DNA of 64,000 nt. It comes from an uncultured Bacteroides sp. (GTDB lineage: Bacteria; Bacteroidota; Bacteroidia; Cytophagales; Cyclobacteriaceae). Location of the stretch: contig CABHOV010000046.1 in the NCBI GenBank assembly GCA_902168185.1, positions 868,001 to 932,000 on the forward strand, in the 5' to 3' direction. The notes beneath the pieces are model-generated. The model had not been told where the DNA came from and ran no database searches. It saw only the letters and a program-made list of their open reading frames with translations. Shown here in pieces: positions 43,979 through 53,796 of the stretch; position 1 is the stretch's first letter; the number at the start of each line of letters is the position of its first letter. The translations under genes and the position numbers were made by a program.

Positions 43979-45418
43979 CTACCAACTGCTGCTGGATCCG
44001 CCACCACCGGAACTACCGCCACCCCAACTCCCTCCGGAGGAGCCGCCACTCGATGAACCTGAACTTCCGGAGGAAGAGCTTTCAACAAGCTGTGCGATAG
44101 TATACCGCGCCTTCTTCGTTTTCCCGCAAAACTTACAGGCATGAATGGACTCTCCAAAACCACTTGAAGAATAGGTGGCTTGCTCAATGGTCTGTTTGCT
44201 AACAAGACAATACGCAATGGTCTTGCATTTAGGACACGGCTGATATTTAGTGCGATGGTTCAGGTAATGCCACATTTCTGTGGATTGGCAGTTGCTACAG
44301 TGCCATACGTCATAATCTACAGAACGTAACTGTTCTTCCATCTGCATACCTTCGCTGAGGTATATATACTCTTCTTTTCCACGCAACTTTCGTAGCGCTC
44401 CTTGACATTGCTTGCAGTTACGTGAATGATCCCGATAAATGCGCTTGCGTACGAGGTGATAAGGAAAATAAAAGATAAACGGAAGCGGAAAGGCCAACGC
44501 CATGAAAAACCAAAACAGCTGTTGCTTCCGGATGAACTCGACAATCTCATGATACTGCTGTACTTCTGCAAAACGATTTATCACTTTTTTCATTCGCCAC
44601 AAGCGATAAAAAAGTGTCACCATAAAATATAGGTATAGCGATGCGCAACACAAGACTGCAGCATTTTCAACGGGACTAACACCAAACAACACAACGATAA
44701 ATATTGGAATACCAACAAATACTGTTAACCATGTAAAGCGACTCAAGCGCATTTCAGGATAAGGAGTATAGACTACTTTTTTGGAATCGGCAAAATTTCC
44801 GCTTACTGCTTTTACGATATATACTATCAGCGCAGCGGGTGCAACAAATACTAAAAGCAAGATTATAAAACCAGACCAGTTACTGGTTGAGTCACTTTCG
44901 GGCTCTGCAAGTTCAACTGCATAGTCCGGGTTGGTTAAAACTTTTGACACTTCTTGTACCCCTGCCAGTATACCCGCATTGTAATTTTCGTTTTTAAACT
45001 CCGGCACCATCACCTCACGCTGAATACGCTTGCAAGTAATATCTGGTAATATACCCTCGAGTCCATACCCGGTATGAAAGCGAACCGTACGTTGATCTTT
45101 CACCAGCAACACCAGTAATCCATTATCACGCTCCTTGTTTCCGATGCCCCACGTAGTAAAAAGCATTTGTGCGAAGTCAACTATATCTTGTTCACCAATG
45201 GATTCTACGATCACGACAGCAACCTGGGCTGTAGTTCTCTTTTCAAGAGAGGCCAGTAAAGTATCGAGTTGAAAAACCGTTGTGGCATCCAGAATTTCAT
45301 CAGGGTTTGAAACATAACTTCCATTGATAAGCTTTTGATTTGGAATTGATTCAACCGTGGATTGTGCCGGCAACATCACCACGGAAACCAAAAAGAGTAA
45401 GGTTAGAATATATCGCAT
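43979..45418 (-). CDS. TPM domain membrane protein with zinc-ribbon-like region and Gly/Ser tail
   Basis: A 479-residue protein. Signal peptide (1-18), a TPM (YgcG-type) domain (about 35-165), a membrane helix (about 180-202), two more near 230-275 and one near 300-320, then a cytoplasmic part with four C-x2-C pairs (C-K-Q-C, C-S-N-C, C-P-K-C, C-K-F-C) suggesting two zinc ribbons. The last 35 residues are almost only Ser and Gly with three Trp. TPM proteins are linked to photosystem repair in plants and respiratory complexes in bacteria; the role here is unknown. Confidence 0.85.
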   Translation of the reverse strand: MRYILTLLFLVSVVMLPAQSTVESIPNQKLINGSYVSNPDEILDATTVFQLDTLLASLEKRTTAQVAVVIVESIGEQDIVDFAQMLFTTWGIGNKERDNGLLVLLVKDQRTVRFHTGYGLEGILPDITCKRIQREVMVPEFKNENYNAGILAGVQEVSKVLTNPDYAVELAEPESDSTSNWSGFIILLLVFVAPAALIVYIVKAVSGNFADSKKVVYTPYPEMRLSRFTWLTVFVGIPIFIVVLFGVSPVENAAVLCCASLYLYFMVTLFYRLWRMKKVINRFAEVQQYHEIVEFIRKQQLFWFFMALAFPLPFIFYFPYHLVRKRIYRDHSRNCKQCQGALRKLRGKEEYIYLSEGMQMEEQLRSVDYDVWHCSNCQSTEMWHYLNHRTKYQPCPKCKTIAYCLVSKQTIEQATYSSSGFGESIHACKFCGKTKKARYTIAQLVESSSSGSSGSSSGGSSGGSWGGGSSGGGGSSSSW

Positions 45419-45650
45419 CGTTTATTTACTTACAGTTCGCTATCGCTGCACCTAAAAATTACTTCCTTTAACTTTATTGCCAGCTTTGACAAAGAAACGA
45501 TATTACAGGACATAGTTTAAAATATACGGGCAAAGAAAACGCTCCAAACATCTTCTCACAGAAGGATTCCTTACACCCGTTCCAAATGTATGGTTACTCT
45601 TTGTATATTTCCCTGACAAAGTTTTCGTGGCCTGGATTAAAATTGATTGT

Positions 45651-47825
45651 GTGAAACCTATATTCATATTAAATCTCTTCCTACAAGTAATATCAGCGAG
45701 CTGTGTGCTTGCAGTATTGTGTTCACCGTTACAGAGTATAGCACAGCAACGCTGTGGTATTGTTGAGCATACAAGTAACCTGCGAACAAATAAAGGTATC
45801 CCTGAAAACGATGCTCAATTTGAGCAGTGGCTTAACCATGCAACACAGCAAAGATTAAAGCTTGAAAAAAGTGGAAATAAAATTCAATCTGTATATCAAA
45901 TTCCTGTAGTGGTGCACGTCATTCACAATGGTGAATCGGTGGGCAATGGTACAAACATTCCCGAGGCCCAGGTGCTTTCGCAGATCCGTGTATTGAATGC
46001 AGACTATCAGCGTACCAACAATGATGCAAGCAACACCCCTAGCGAGTTTCAATCTGTGGCCGGAAGCATGAGCATTGAGTTTGTGCTGGCGAAGAGAACT
46101 CCGGATGGTTTTCCAACCAATGGTATAGTACGCGCGAAAGGAACAAAATCTTCGTGGACTTCCAATGACGATGTCCAATTAAAAGCATTGAGCTATTGGC
46201 CCTCCGAAGATTACCTGAACATTTGGGTTTGTAATCTTACCGACTACCTAGGCTATGCGCAGTTTCCGGTATCAGATATAGCAGGACTTCAGGAATACCA
46301 GGATGGATTAGCGGTAACGGATGGCGCTGTGTTTGCGTACCGCGTGTTTGGCTCCATTGAAGACGGGGCCTTTAACTTAAACTCAAAGTATAACCGGGGC
46401 CGCACGGCAACCCATGAATTAGGACACTTCTTTGGCCTTCGGCATACGTGGGGAGATGATGGTGGGGCTAGTAGTTGCAGTGGAACTGATTACGTAAACG
46501 ACACGCCCAACCAGGATACTGAAACTTATAACTGTCCGACACACCCACAGGCATCGTGTAACGTAACGAAAATGTTTCAGAACTACCTGGACTATACCGA
46601 TGATGCTTGTATGAATCTTTTTACAAAGGGCCAGGTGTCCCGAATGATTACAGTGCTAGAGAGCAGCCCACGAAGAGAATCATTGTTAACCTCACCCGGG
46701 TTGCTCGATCCAAATGCGGAAGGTAACGATCTGCTGATCGGAAAAGTGATTGCACCATCGCCTGTAACGTGTAGTGACCGCGTTGTGCCTAAACTATTGA
46801 TCAAAGTAAATCATAGTATAGAGACTATAACATCTTTTACAATCACCTATAGTATAAACGATGTCTCCATAGAAGAAACATTTCCTGGCTACAACCTGGA
46901 GGAAGGTGACGAGGTCGAAATATCCCTGCCAGAAATTCAATTGGTACCTGGGGAAAATACACTTTCGTTCGAAGTAAATAAACCGAATGAAGGCATCGAC
47001 ATCAATCCATTCAATAACACCAAATCTACATCGGCAATCATTAATACACAGCAAGATGTAGTGCCACTGCGGCAAGACTTTGAGCAAGCGTTTGAAGAGG
47101 CGTGGACAATCGCCAATCCTATTGGTGGAATGAACTGGCAGGCTGTTGATCTGAGTGGTAATACAGCTATATATATGAATGCCTTTACCAATACTGTGGC
47201 AAACGATGAATCGTGGTTGGTGAGCCCGGTGTTGGATTTCACATCGTCAACAGAAGCGAGCATGTCGTTTGATCTTTCGTATGCTTACCGCTCCGGTAAA
47301 TTTGATACATTCAAGGTGCTGGCGTCAAGAGATTGTGGCACTACATTCGACATTACCTTACTGGAACTCACCGGACCAACGATCGCTTCCCGCACGTCTA
47401 CAACGGCATGGCAACCCGCATCCGCAGATGATTGGGAGGTGAATAAAAATATTTCACTGGAAGATCTCGCAGAAGAAGGTGAAGCACGTGTCGCGTTTGT
47501 TTTCACCAATCAGAATGGAAATAATCTATACCTCGACAATATTGAATTTTTCCAGTACGAAAATCCAATAACGGTAAGCAGCAGACTTGCTGTGTCTCCG
47601 AACCCTGCTTCCGCAGAAGTAAGCGTCAGGCTGAACTTGCCACAGCGCGAAGATGCAACCGTAACGATAACCGATGTCATGGGAAAGATTGTCAGCAGTC
47701 AATCGATCCAGAATGGATTGAACCAGAACTTTACTTTCCAGGTATATGGAATTAACCCAGGCCTATATCTCGTGTGGGTAAAGACTTCCTCCGGCAGCTG
47801 GTCATCGCGTTTGCTGGTGCAATAA
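45651..47825 (+). CDS. secreted M43-type zinc metalloprotease with T9SS sorting domain
   Basis: An exported protease of the pappalysin/cytophagalysin (M43) family, about 724 residues. Signal peptide to about residue 32 (S-I-A-Q). The zinc motif H-E-L-G-H-F-F-G-L-R-H is complete. A jelly-roll-like domain follows, and the C-terminal about 80 residues (S-P-N-P-A-S-A-E-V, ending S-R-L-L-V-Q) are a type A T9SS sorting signal, so it is secreted to the cell surface or medium. A GTG at 45627 is in frame and would add eight residues including an Asp; the GTG at 45651 gives a more normal signal peptide. Confidence 0.9.
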   Translation: MKPIFILNLFLQVISASCVLAVLCSPLQSIAQQRCGIVEHTSNLRTNKGIPENDAQFEQWLNHATQQRLKLEKSGNKIQSVYQIPVVVHVIHNGESVGNGTNIPEAQVLSQIRVLNADYQRTNNDASNTPSEFQSVAGSMSIEFVLAKRTPDGFPTNGIVRAKGTKSSWTSNDDVQLKALSYWPSEDYLNIWVCNLTDYLGYAQFPVSDIAGLQEYQDGLAVTDGAVFAYRVFGSIEDGAFNLNSKYNRGRTATHELGHFFGLRHTWGDDGGASSCSGTDYVNDTPNQDTETYNCPTHPQASCNVTKMFQNYLDYTDDACMNLFTKGQVSRMITVLESSPRRESLLTSPGLLDPNAEGNDLLIGKVIAPSPVTCSDRVVPKLLIKVNHSIETITSFTITYSINDVSIEETFPGYNLEEGDEVEISLPEIQLVPGENTLSFEVNKPNEGIDINPFNNTKSTSAIINTQQDVVPLRQDFEQAFEEAWTIANPIGGMNWQAVDLSGNTAIYMNAFTNTVANDESWLVSPVLDFTSSTEASMSFDLSYAYRSGKFDTFKVLASRDCGTTFDITLLELTGPTIASRTSTTAWQPASADDWEVNKNISLEDLAEEGEARVAFVFTNQNGNNLYLDNIEFFQYENPITVSSRLAVSPNPASAEVSVRLNLPQREDATVTITDVMGKIVSSQSIQNGLNQNFTFQVYGINPGLYLVWVKTSSGSWSSRLLVQ

Positions 47826-47916
47826 CGTTGTCCTGTCTCATATGATTATCGTTCTTCGTAAATCATTCGACTCAATACAGGCATTTCACTATCTTTCGGC
47901 AAGAAATATTTTGTAG

Positions 47917-49002
47917 ATGCCTAAAAAGAAAAAAGTAGCCATCCTCTATGGAGGTCGCTCTGTAGAGCACGGTGTATCGGTCAATTCAGCCCGCAACATT
48001 TTTGAATTCATTGACAAGAAGAAGTTTGAACCCGTACCCATTGGTATCAGCACCACGGGCAAGTGGTATCTCACAGACGGTGTTAGCAAAAATGTAGAGA
48101 AGGGACAGCCGTTGGCTTTATTGCTGGATCCTGCCAAACCTGGCTTTATAATTCTTTCAAGTGGCGACCGCTTTAAGGTTGATATCATTTTTCCTGTTCT
48201 GCACGGCACCGATGGTGAGGATGGCAGCATCCAGGGTATGATCAAAGCGATGGATCTTCCGATGGTCGGCACCAGTGTGCTGGGCTCTTCCATGGCGATG
48301 AATAAAATAGTAGCAAAGCGATTACTGAAGGAAGCCGGACTACCGGTTACAAACTTCATGACGTTCCGCTATGATCAAAAAGACAAAATCAGTTTTAACG
48401 CGATCGCGAAAGAACTCGGCACACCGTTCATGTTGAAGTCGGCAAGCCTTGGTTCTTCTGTTGGCGTTTCGAAAGTGAAAACTAAAAATGATTTCAAGAA
48501 TGCTGTAGAAGAAGCATTCAAGTATGACGATGAAATGATTGCCGAAGAGTATATCTCGGGTCGCGAGATAGAATGCGCTGTACTGGGTAACTATCCACCG
48601 GAAGCATCTTATCCGGGCGAAGTGGTAATCAGTAAAAATTATGAGTTCTATACCTTCGATGCCAAGTACGTTGACCCGGACGCTGTGCGCATTGATGTAC
48701 CTGCAAAATTACCAAAGGCTGTCGCGGAAAAAATACGCAAGGCTTCTGTAAAAGCTTTCGAAGCATTGCACTGTGAAGACTTCTCACGCATCGATCTTTT
48801 CCTGGACAAAAAGGGGAATATCTATATCAATGAAATAAACAGTATCCCGGGCTTCACCAATTCCAGCATGTACCCTGTGATGTGGAAGGAACGCGGTGTT
48901 AGTTTTCCTGATCTGATTACACGGCTGCTTAACCTCGCACAAGAGCGTTACGACCGTAGTAAGCGCATCGAACGTGGTTTTCAATCCGGATTGAAATTCT
49001 GA
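47917..49002 (+). CDS. ddl: D-alanine--D-alanine ligase
   Basis: Joins two D-alanines for peptidoglycan precursors. An ATP-grasp enzyme of 361 residues: Y-G-G-R-S-V-E-H at the N-terminus, V-L-H-G-T-D-G-E-D-G-S-I-Q-G, and E-I-N-S-I-P-G-F-T at the active site, all intact. The PASTA gene starts 34 bases downstream. Confidence 0.95.
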   Translation: MPKKKKVAILYGGRSVEHGVSVNSARNIFEFIDKKKFEPVPIGISTTGKWYLTDGVSKNVEKGQPLALLLDPAKPGFIILSSGDRFKVDIIFPVLHGTDGEDGSIQGMIKAMDLPMVGTSVLGSSMAMNKIVAKRLLKEAGLPVTNFMTFRYDQKDKISFNAIAKELGTPFMLKSASLGSSVGVSKVKTKNDFKNAVEEAFKYDDEMIAEEYISGREIECAVLGNYPPEASYPGEVVISKNYEFYTFDAKYVDPDAVRIDVPAKLPKAVAEKIRKASVKAFEALHCEDFSRIDLFLDKKGNIYINEINSIPGFTNSSMYPVMWKERGVSFPDLITRLLNLAQERYDRSKRIERGFQSGLKF

Positions 49003-49036
49003 TGCTGTATATTTGCGTTAACTATCCTATCGAGAA

Positions 49037-49834
49037 ATGAAACTCTTCCCTGGCAAATTTGCTCCCAACACTCTGGGTGGTATACTGATCAGTCTTGCGC
49101 TGGCATTGGCTATCATTTTTGTATTTATAGCGCTATACTTTTTTACATACCTGCCCAGCGTAACCAACCACGGTCAAAGCATTACTGTTCCGAATATTGA
49201 AGGCATGCAGGTAAAGGAGCTCGAAGATTTCCTGATAAGAAAAGATTTGCGCTATGAAGTCAGTGATTCAACATACTCTTCAAAATATCCTCCGCTCACG
49301 GTATTAAAACAATATCCGCATGCTGGCGCGAAAGTGAAACAAGGGAGAAAGATCTTCATCACGATCAACCATGTTACCGCCCCAACGGTACCGGTACCTA
49401 ATCTGATCGATGGCTCTGTAGTAAATGCTGAAGCTGTACTGGCCAGCAATGAACTGAAGCGCGGAAGAATAGAACTTGTATCCGGCCCATTCAATGTGGT
49501 AAAAGAAATGAAATATCGCGGGGCAAAGATCGAACCCAACGTGCGCGTACCAAAAGGTTCTGTAATAGATCTCGTGGTAATGGACGGAGGAAAAGGAGAT
49601 TACACCATGGATAATATGGTAGGACAGGAATTTGAAGATGCAAAAGTGTATATTTTGGGAGCCAATCTGAATCTTGGAACCGTAACGACTACAGATGATA
49701 CGGTTGGCATCGTACCTGTGGTGATAAAACAAATACCTGAGGCTGGAGAAAAGATTAAGGCTGGTGATGTCGTTGATCTATGGATAGGAAAACCCGAATC
49801 CGTACCTTCCGATGAAGATGACGAACAACTCTGA
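49037..49834 (+). CDS. PASTA domain membrane protein
   Basis: A 265-residue protein: a short cytoplasmic N-terminus, one membrane helix (about 15-38), then three PASTA repeats (about 46-115, 118-188, 190-258). PASTA domains bind muropeptides or beta-lactam-like ligands, and the link to ddl upstream supports a cell-wall role. Unlike Ser/Thr kinases with PASTA repeats it has no kinase domain. TATATTTG at 49008-49015 could be its own -7 box. Its end overlaps the next gene by 23 bases. Confidence 0.9.
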   Translation: MKLFPGKFAPNTLGGILISLALALAIIFVFIALYFFTYLPSVTNHGQSITVPNIEGMQVKELEDFLIRKDLRYEVSDSTYSSKYPPLTVLKQYPHAGAKVKQGRKIFITINHVTAPTVPVPNLIDGSVVNAEAVLASNELKRGRIELVSGPFNVVKEMKYRGAKIEPNVRVPKGSVIDLVVMDGGKGDYTMDNMVGQEFEDAKVYILGANLNLGTVTTTDDTVGIVPVVIKQIPEAGEKIKAGDVVDLWIGKPESVPSDEDDEQL

Positions 49835-51806
49835 TCATAATAGCGCTACCGTTTTTCATAAAAAGGCCGTTCCCGGATGGCCTTCGAAATATCTTTATAG
49901 TATACTCTTCATTGCGCTTCTGTTCATTACAACGGATAGCCTGGGGCAATTAACGCTCGACTATGTCCAGCGCAGGTCGAAGGCTCGCCTCACGGCAACA
50001 CCAACAGCACGAACAAAAGCAACGACTCCCCTATCGCTTCCTTTCTGGGAAGACTTTTCTTTTACACCGATCAATATACCAGGCGATACCAATTCTAATT
50101 ACCCACTGGATTCCCTCTGGCACAACAGCAATAGTGTATGGATCAATGCTGGGGTTGGTATAAATGCTCCGAGTAAAAATGTAGCATCGTTTGACGGATT
50201 GGATGAACTCGGAATTCCTTACTCAGATGCAATTCTCACAAACGGATTTCGGGACAGCCTTACTTCGCAGCCGATCGACATGAGTGAAACAAGTGTACCC
50301 GTGGGCGAACGGAATTCAGTTTTCTTCAGCTTCTTCTATCAGTGGCAGGGAAACGGAGAGCCTCCGGATCCAAATGATTTTCTCCAGGTAGAAATGAAAA
50401 ACAGTTCAGGCAAATGGGAAATTGTATTAACCATCATTCCGAAAGGAAGTATGAGCCGATCGGAGTTTTACGATACCATTATTCAAATACCGAACGACAA
50501 CGCACGCTTCTTTCACAACCAATTCAGATTTCGTTTTGAGAATTTTGGAAGAAAGTCAGGACCGTTTGACACGTGGAATATAGACTATATATACCTGGCC
50601 AAAAACCGGACATTGAGCAGCAACTCTTTCCCGGATCGTGCTATCGCTTCGCAGGCAACACCGCTCTTCGGCAGATATACTGCTGCGCCACTGGAACATT
50701 TCCTGAAAACAGCACCATTTGACAGTGTCGAGTTTGATGTTAAGAACTTAAAGAAGGCAGTAGCTGAGATTGCGATTGGATATGAAGCGAACATGACGTT
50801 CAGAAATTATGATGAGGGTACGTTTACTGACTATACCATTCCGTTTAGCGCTGGTGGTGTAGGACCCAATGGCGGATTGATGAACCCTTCGGAACGAGCA
50901 CGCGTACGAATGGAAAATATACCAGACACCAGTGATCCGCAGCAATTTAATCCTGCAGCAGACTCGATCGATATTGAACTTGACATCAAAGTTATCAGTG
51001 GTGACAACCTAGACAGTAGCAGACCCAATTTTTTACCTATTGATTTTAGGATAAACGATACACTCTCCACAACCTATAGATTAAAAGACTACTACGCATA
51101 CGATGATGGCACTGCCGAATATGCGGCACGTCTTAATACTACAACTGATAAACTCGCTGTGGCCTTCGATATGCTCACCGATGTAGCGGATACACTTGTA
51201 GGCTTTGATATATACTTTCCTGACTTTGGCTTAAACAGCAATCGCCTGGTAGATTTTTCAGTATATGAAGATAACAACGGTATGCCTGGCGATGCGATCT
51301 ATACCATCTCCAGCTATAGCTTGCAAGTACAAGACGCCATCAACAAGTTTCAACGCGTCAAAATCATCGAGAATGTTCGGGTTCAAAACCGCTTTTATAT
51401 AGGATATACATCTCCTTCTGTTCGCATCGGCCTTGACTATAGCAATAATACAGGCGATAAAATATTTGTAGACATTGGTAGTGGCTGGTATCAAAACACC
51501 GATATCAATGGAACGCTGATGATTCGTCCTTTATTTGGGAAAGGTGAGCAAGGTCCCGTTACCGGAATTCCTGAAGAAGTCCTCACTATAGCAACGTATC
51601 CAAATCCAAACAACGGAGAGTTCTTTGTGGATAGAAAAATCGAAGTTCTGCAAATTATTAATGTAGCAGGGCAGCCTATTCGCTATTCCATTGAAACGGT
51701 TGGCGAACAACAACGCGTAAATCTGCAGCAAACTACTCCAGGGCTATATATCCTTAAAATCAAAAAAGGAAATTCAGTAGCAGCTCATAAAATTATCGTA
51801 CGGTAG
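49812..51806 (+). CDS. large secreted protein with T9SS sorting domain
   Basis: A 664-residue protein of no recognised enzymatic family. An N-terminal hydrophobic segment (about 27-45, L-Y-S-I-L-F-I-A-L-L) acts as signal peptide after a long polar N-region. The body is beta-rich, with F-W-E-D-F-S-F and Y-D-D-G-T-A-E-Y-A blocks seen in gliding/T9SS-associated surface proteins. The C-terminus (Y-P-N-P-N-N-G-E-F, ending A-H-K-I-I-V-R) is a type A sorting signal. It overlaps the PASTA gene and is probably co-translated with it. Confidence 0.82.
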   Translation: MKMTNNSDHNSATVFHKKAVPGWPSKYLYSILFIALLFITTDSLGQLTLDYVQRRSKARLTATPTARTKATTPLSLPFWEDFSFTPINIPGDTNSNYPLDSLWHNSNSVWINAGVGINAPSKNVASFDGLDELGIPYSDAILTNGFRDSLTSQPIDMSETSVPVGERNSVFFSFFYQWQGNGEPPDPNDFLQVEMKNSSGKWEIVLTIIPKGSMSRSEFYDTIIQIPNDNARFFHNQFRFRFENFGRKSGPFDTWNIDYIYLAKNRTLSSNSFPDRAIASQATPLFGRYTAAPLEHFLKTAPFDSVEFDVKNLKKAVAEIAIGYEANMTFRNYDEGTFTDYTIPFSAGGVGPNGGLMNPSERARVRMENIPDTSDPQQFNPAADSIDIELDIKVISGDNLDSSRPNFLPIDFRINDTLSTTYRLKDYYAYDDGTAEYAARLNTTTDKLAVAFDMLTDVADTLVGFDIYFPDFGLNSNRLVDFSVYEDNNGMPGDAIYTISSYSLQVQDAINKFQRVKIIENVRVQNRFYIGYTSPSVRIGLDYSNNTGDKIFVDIGSGWYQNTDINGTLMIRPLFGKGEQGPVTGIPEEVLTIATYPNPNNGEFFVDRKIEVLQIINVAGQPIRYSIETVGEQQRVNLQQTTPGLYILKIKKGNSVAAHKIIVR

Positions 51807-51816
51807 TAAATATACT

Positions 51817-52968
51817 CTACCCATTTCCTCCCACGACCTCAATCACCAACGGCGTAGGACTAAAGCAAAGTATAAAGATCAGCAAAGTGATCCAGCCAAG
51901 GATAACCCGCTTCGGATCGAGAGGCATCTCTATTTCACTTGGCGGATGTTCAATGCCTACAAAGCGGCTCACGATAAATCCGAACAACAACCAACCTGAA
52001 TAACCATTGATTTGCGGGAAGCCCCAGCTTATAACAAATTGTGCTGCGAATAATATCAACGCATACATGATGCGATCGCGCTTTGATACCTTTAATGCCG
52101 CGAAGCACGAGTAGTAAAACAAGACCAATGCCGGTACAGCCCACAGTAAGGTTGTCTGCGGGAGAGTTGGTGTCACCAGTCCTAGTCCCGAGTAAAAGGT
52201 AAGCAACAGAAAAAATATAGTAGCAATCAACTTATGTCCACGCGAACCGAATAGCCCATACGTTACGTGGCCGCCATCGAGTTGTCCAATGGGAAGCAAG
52301 TTCATGCTGGTGAAGAAGAGTGCTATAAAACCCGCCAGTAAAAACGGATAGTGCATCAGTTCATGCGGATTTGGAATGCGCGATGGATCAGCAATAAATT
52401 TCTCGCAAAACATATACAGCAGGTTGTCCCCTATCTGTAAATCAAGAGCGCTATGATCCTTCATATACTCTGGTGTATATACATGCTTCGCGTAATCCAA
52501 TCCGAATTGTTTATACTCGGGGTGAAAATTAAAAACATACTCTGCAGGAGGTAATGTTGCAAAGCCATAGACTATAATTGCCAGTGCCAGTATAAATCCG
52601 GCCAGTGGTCCGGCAAGACCTATATCAAAATGCTGGCGGTTTGATCGCACCTTTTCTTCAATTCTGATCACGGCACCAAGCGTACCGATCGAAGGAATTA
52701 TAGGATTGGGAGGAAACGGAATATAGTATGGCAATGATGCGCGTATCTTGTGATACATCGCCGTAAAGTAATGGCCAAACTCATGCACGGTTAATATCAG
52801 CAGGAAAGGAATTGAAAACTGCATCCCGTTCAGAAAATCATTCCAGGTATATTCTCCGTAGAAAATACTTTTCCCGAAACACCATTCAGCACCTGCAAAA
52901 GTTGTCGTGATAAAGCTGGCTATAAATAATCCAACCTGAATTAAAACTGTGCGCGTTTTACTAGGCAT
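51817..52968 (-). CDS. site-2 protease (M50) family membrane metalloprotease
   Basis: A 383-residue intramembrane zinc protease. H-E-F-G-H (about residue 63) supplies the zinc histidines and catalytic Glu, and N-L-L-P-I-G-Q-L-D-G-G-H (about residue 228) supplies the third ligand. About eight hydrophobic segments. It overlaps the HAD gene by eight bases, and its stop is ten bases from the convergent T9SS gene stop. Substrates, typically anti-sigma factors, are unknown. Confidence 0.92.
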   Translation of the reverse strand: MPSKTRTVLIQVGLFIASFITTTFAGAEWCFGKSIFYGEYTWNDFLNGMQFSIPFLLILTVHEFGHYFTAMYHKIRASLPYYIPFPPNPIIPSIGTLGAVIRIEEKVRSNRQHFDIGLAGPLAGFILALAIIVYGFATLPPAEYVFNFHPEYKQFGLDYAKHVYTPEYMKDHSALDLQIGDNLLYMFCEKFIADPSRIPNPHELMHYPFLLAGFIALFFTSMNLLPIGQLDGGHVTYGLFGSRGHKLIATIFFLLLTFYSGLGLVTPTLPQTTLLWAVPALVLFYYSCFAALKVSKRDRIMYALILFAAQFVISWGFPQINGYSGWLLFGFIVSRFVGIEHPPSEIEMPLDPKRVILGWITLLIFILCFSPTPLVIEVVGGNG

Positions 52969-53590
52969 GGAAGTAATCGATTATGTGATTGGGTGTAATC
53001 ACATGCACGGTTTGAATTCCCAACGCATGTGCACCTCCTATGTTATCTGCATTATCATCCAGGAAAAGTGTTTCCTGGGGTTTCAGATTATTCTCTTCCA
53101 GCACCTGTTCAAATATATCTGTATCGGGCTTACGCTTTTTCATATAGTGTGAATAGTACGTCTTATGAAAATAACGGTCGAGAGATTTCTCACCAAAAAC
53201 CGGAGTCAGGATCTGATCATTGATATAGTTAAGGTGAATGTTATTCGTATTACTCAACAGGTAAACATTGAATTTCTGTTTGAGCGTGAGCAGTAAATCG
53301 AGTTTTTGTCGGGGTATACCCAGCAGCATGGCATTCCAGCTTGCGTCCAATGTAGCATCGTCTACCTTAACCGAATATAAGTCACAAACAAATGAACGGA
53401 ATTCATCGTCTTCTATTTCACCCTTTTCATAATCCAGAAAACCTTTCGAAGATATGAAGAGCTCTTTTACTTTTTCTTTCTTAAGACCAGAGATCTCGGC
53501 AAATGATTGAAGTGTATGATCTACTGAAAGATCCAATATCACACCACCCAGATCGAAAATGAGATTTTTAATAGAAGAATCCTGCGCCAC
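52961..53590 (-). CDS. HAD-IA family hydrolase
   Basis: A 209-residue haloacid-dehalogenase-fold phosphatase with F-D-L-G-G-V-I-L-D motif I, L-L-S-N-T-N motif II and K-P-D...F-L-D-D-N-A-D-N motifs III/IV. Motif I has Gly where many members have a second Asp (D-L-G rather than D-x-D), typical of the YihX/epoxide-hydrolase-N-like group. GTG start. Probably a sugar-phosphate or nucleotide phosphatase; the substrate is undetermined. The overlapping site-2 protease gene follows. Confidence 0.88.
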   Translation of the reverse strand: MAQDSSIKNLIFDLGGVILDLSVDHTLQSFAEISGLKKEKVKELFISSKGFLDYEKGEIEDDEFRSFVCDLYSVKVDDATLDASWNAMLLGIPRQKLDLLLTLKQKFNVYLLSNTNNIHLNYINDQILTPVFGEKSLDRYFHKTYYSHYMKKRKPDTDIFEQVLEENNLKPQETLFLDDNADNIGGAHALGIQTVHVITPNHIIDYFHA

Positions 53591-53719
53591 AAAACTTGTA
53601 TTTGATATGAGATGCTAAAATAAGAAAAGGTTGCTATCAACGGCCAACTTTTCTTTTAATGGAATGGATGAGATTACGATGCGACTTTTAACATGTATGC
53701 ACTCTTCAAAATGAGCAAC

Positions 53720-53748
53720 AAAAAACCCCTGGTTTGCACCAGAGGTTT
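53720..53748 (-). terminator. intrinsic terminator
   Basis: Minus strand: stem AACCTCTGGT / ACCAGGGGTT (one G-U pair), loop GCAA, followed by TTTTTTG. It lies 49 bases after the stop of the lipoprotein gene at 53797. Confidence 0.82.
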
Positions 53749-53796
53749 CCGTTCTCCAAACGTACTTTTGCCTGACGTCAGATCACTGAGAAGATT

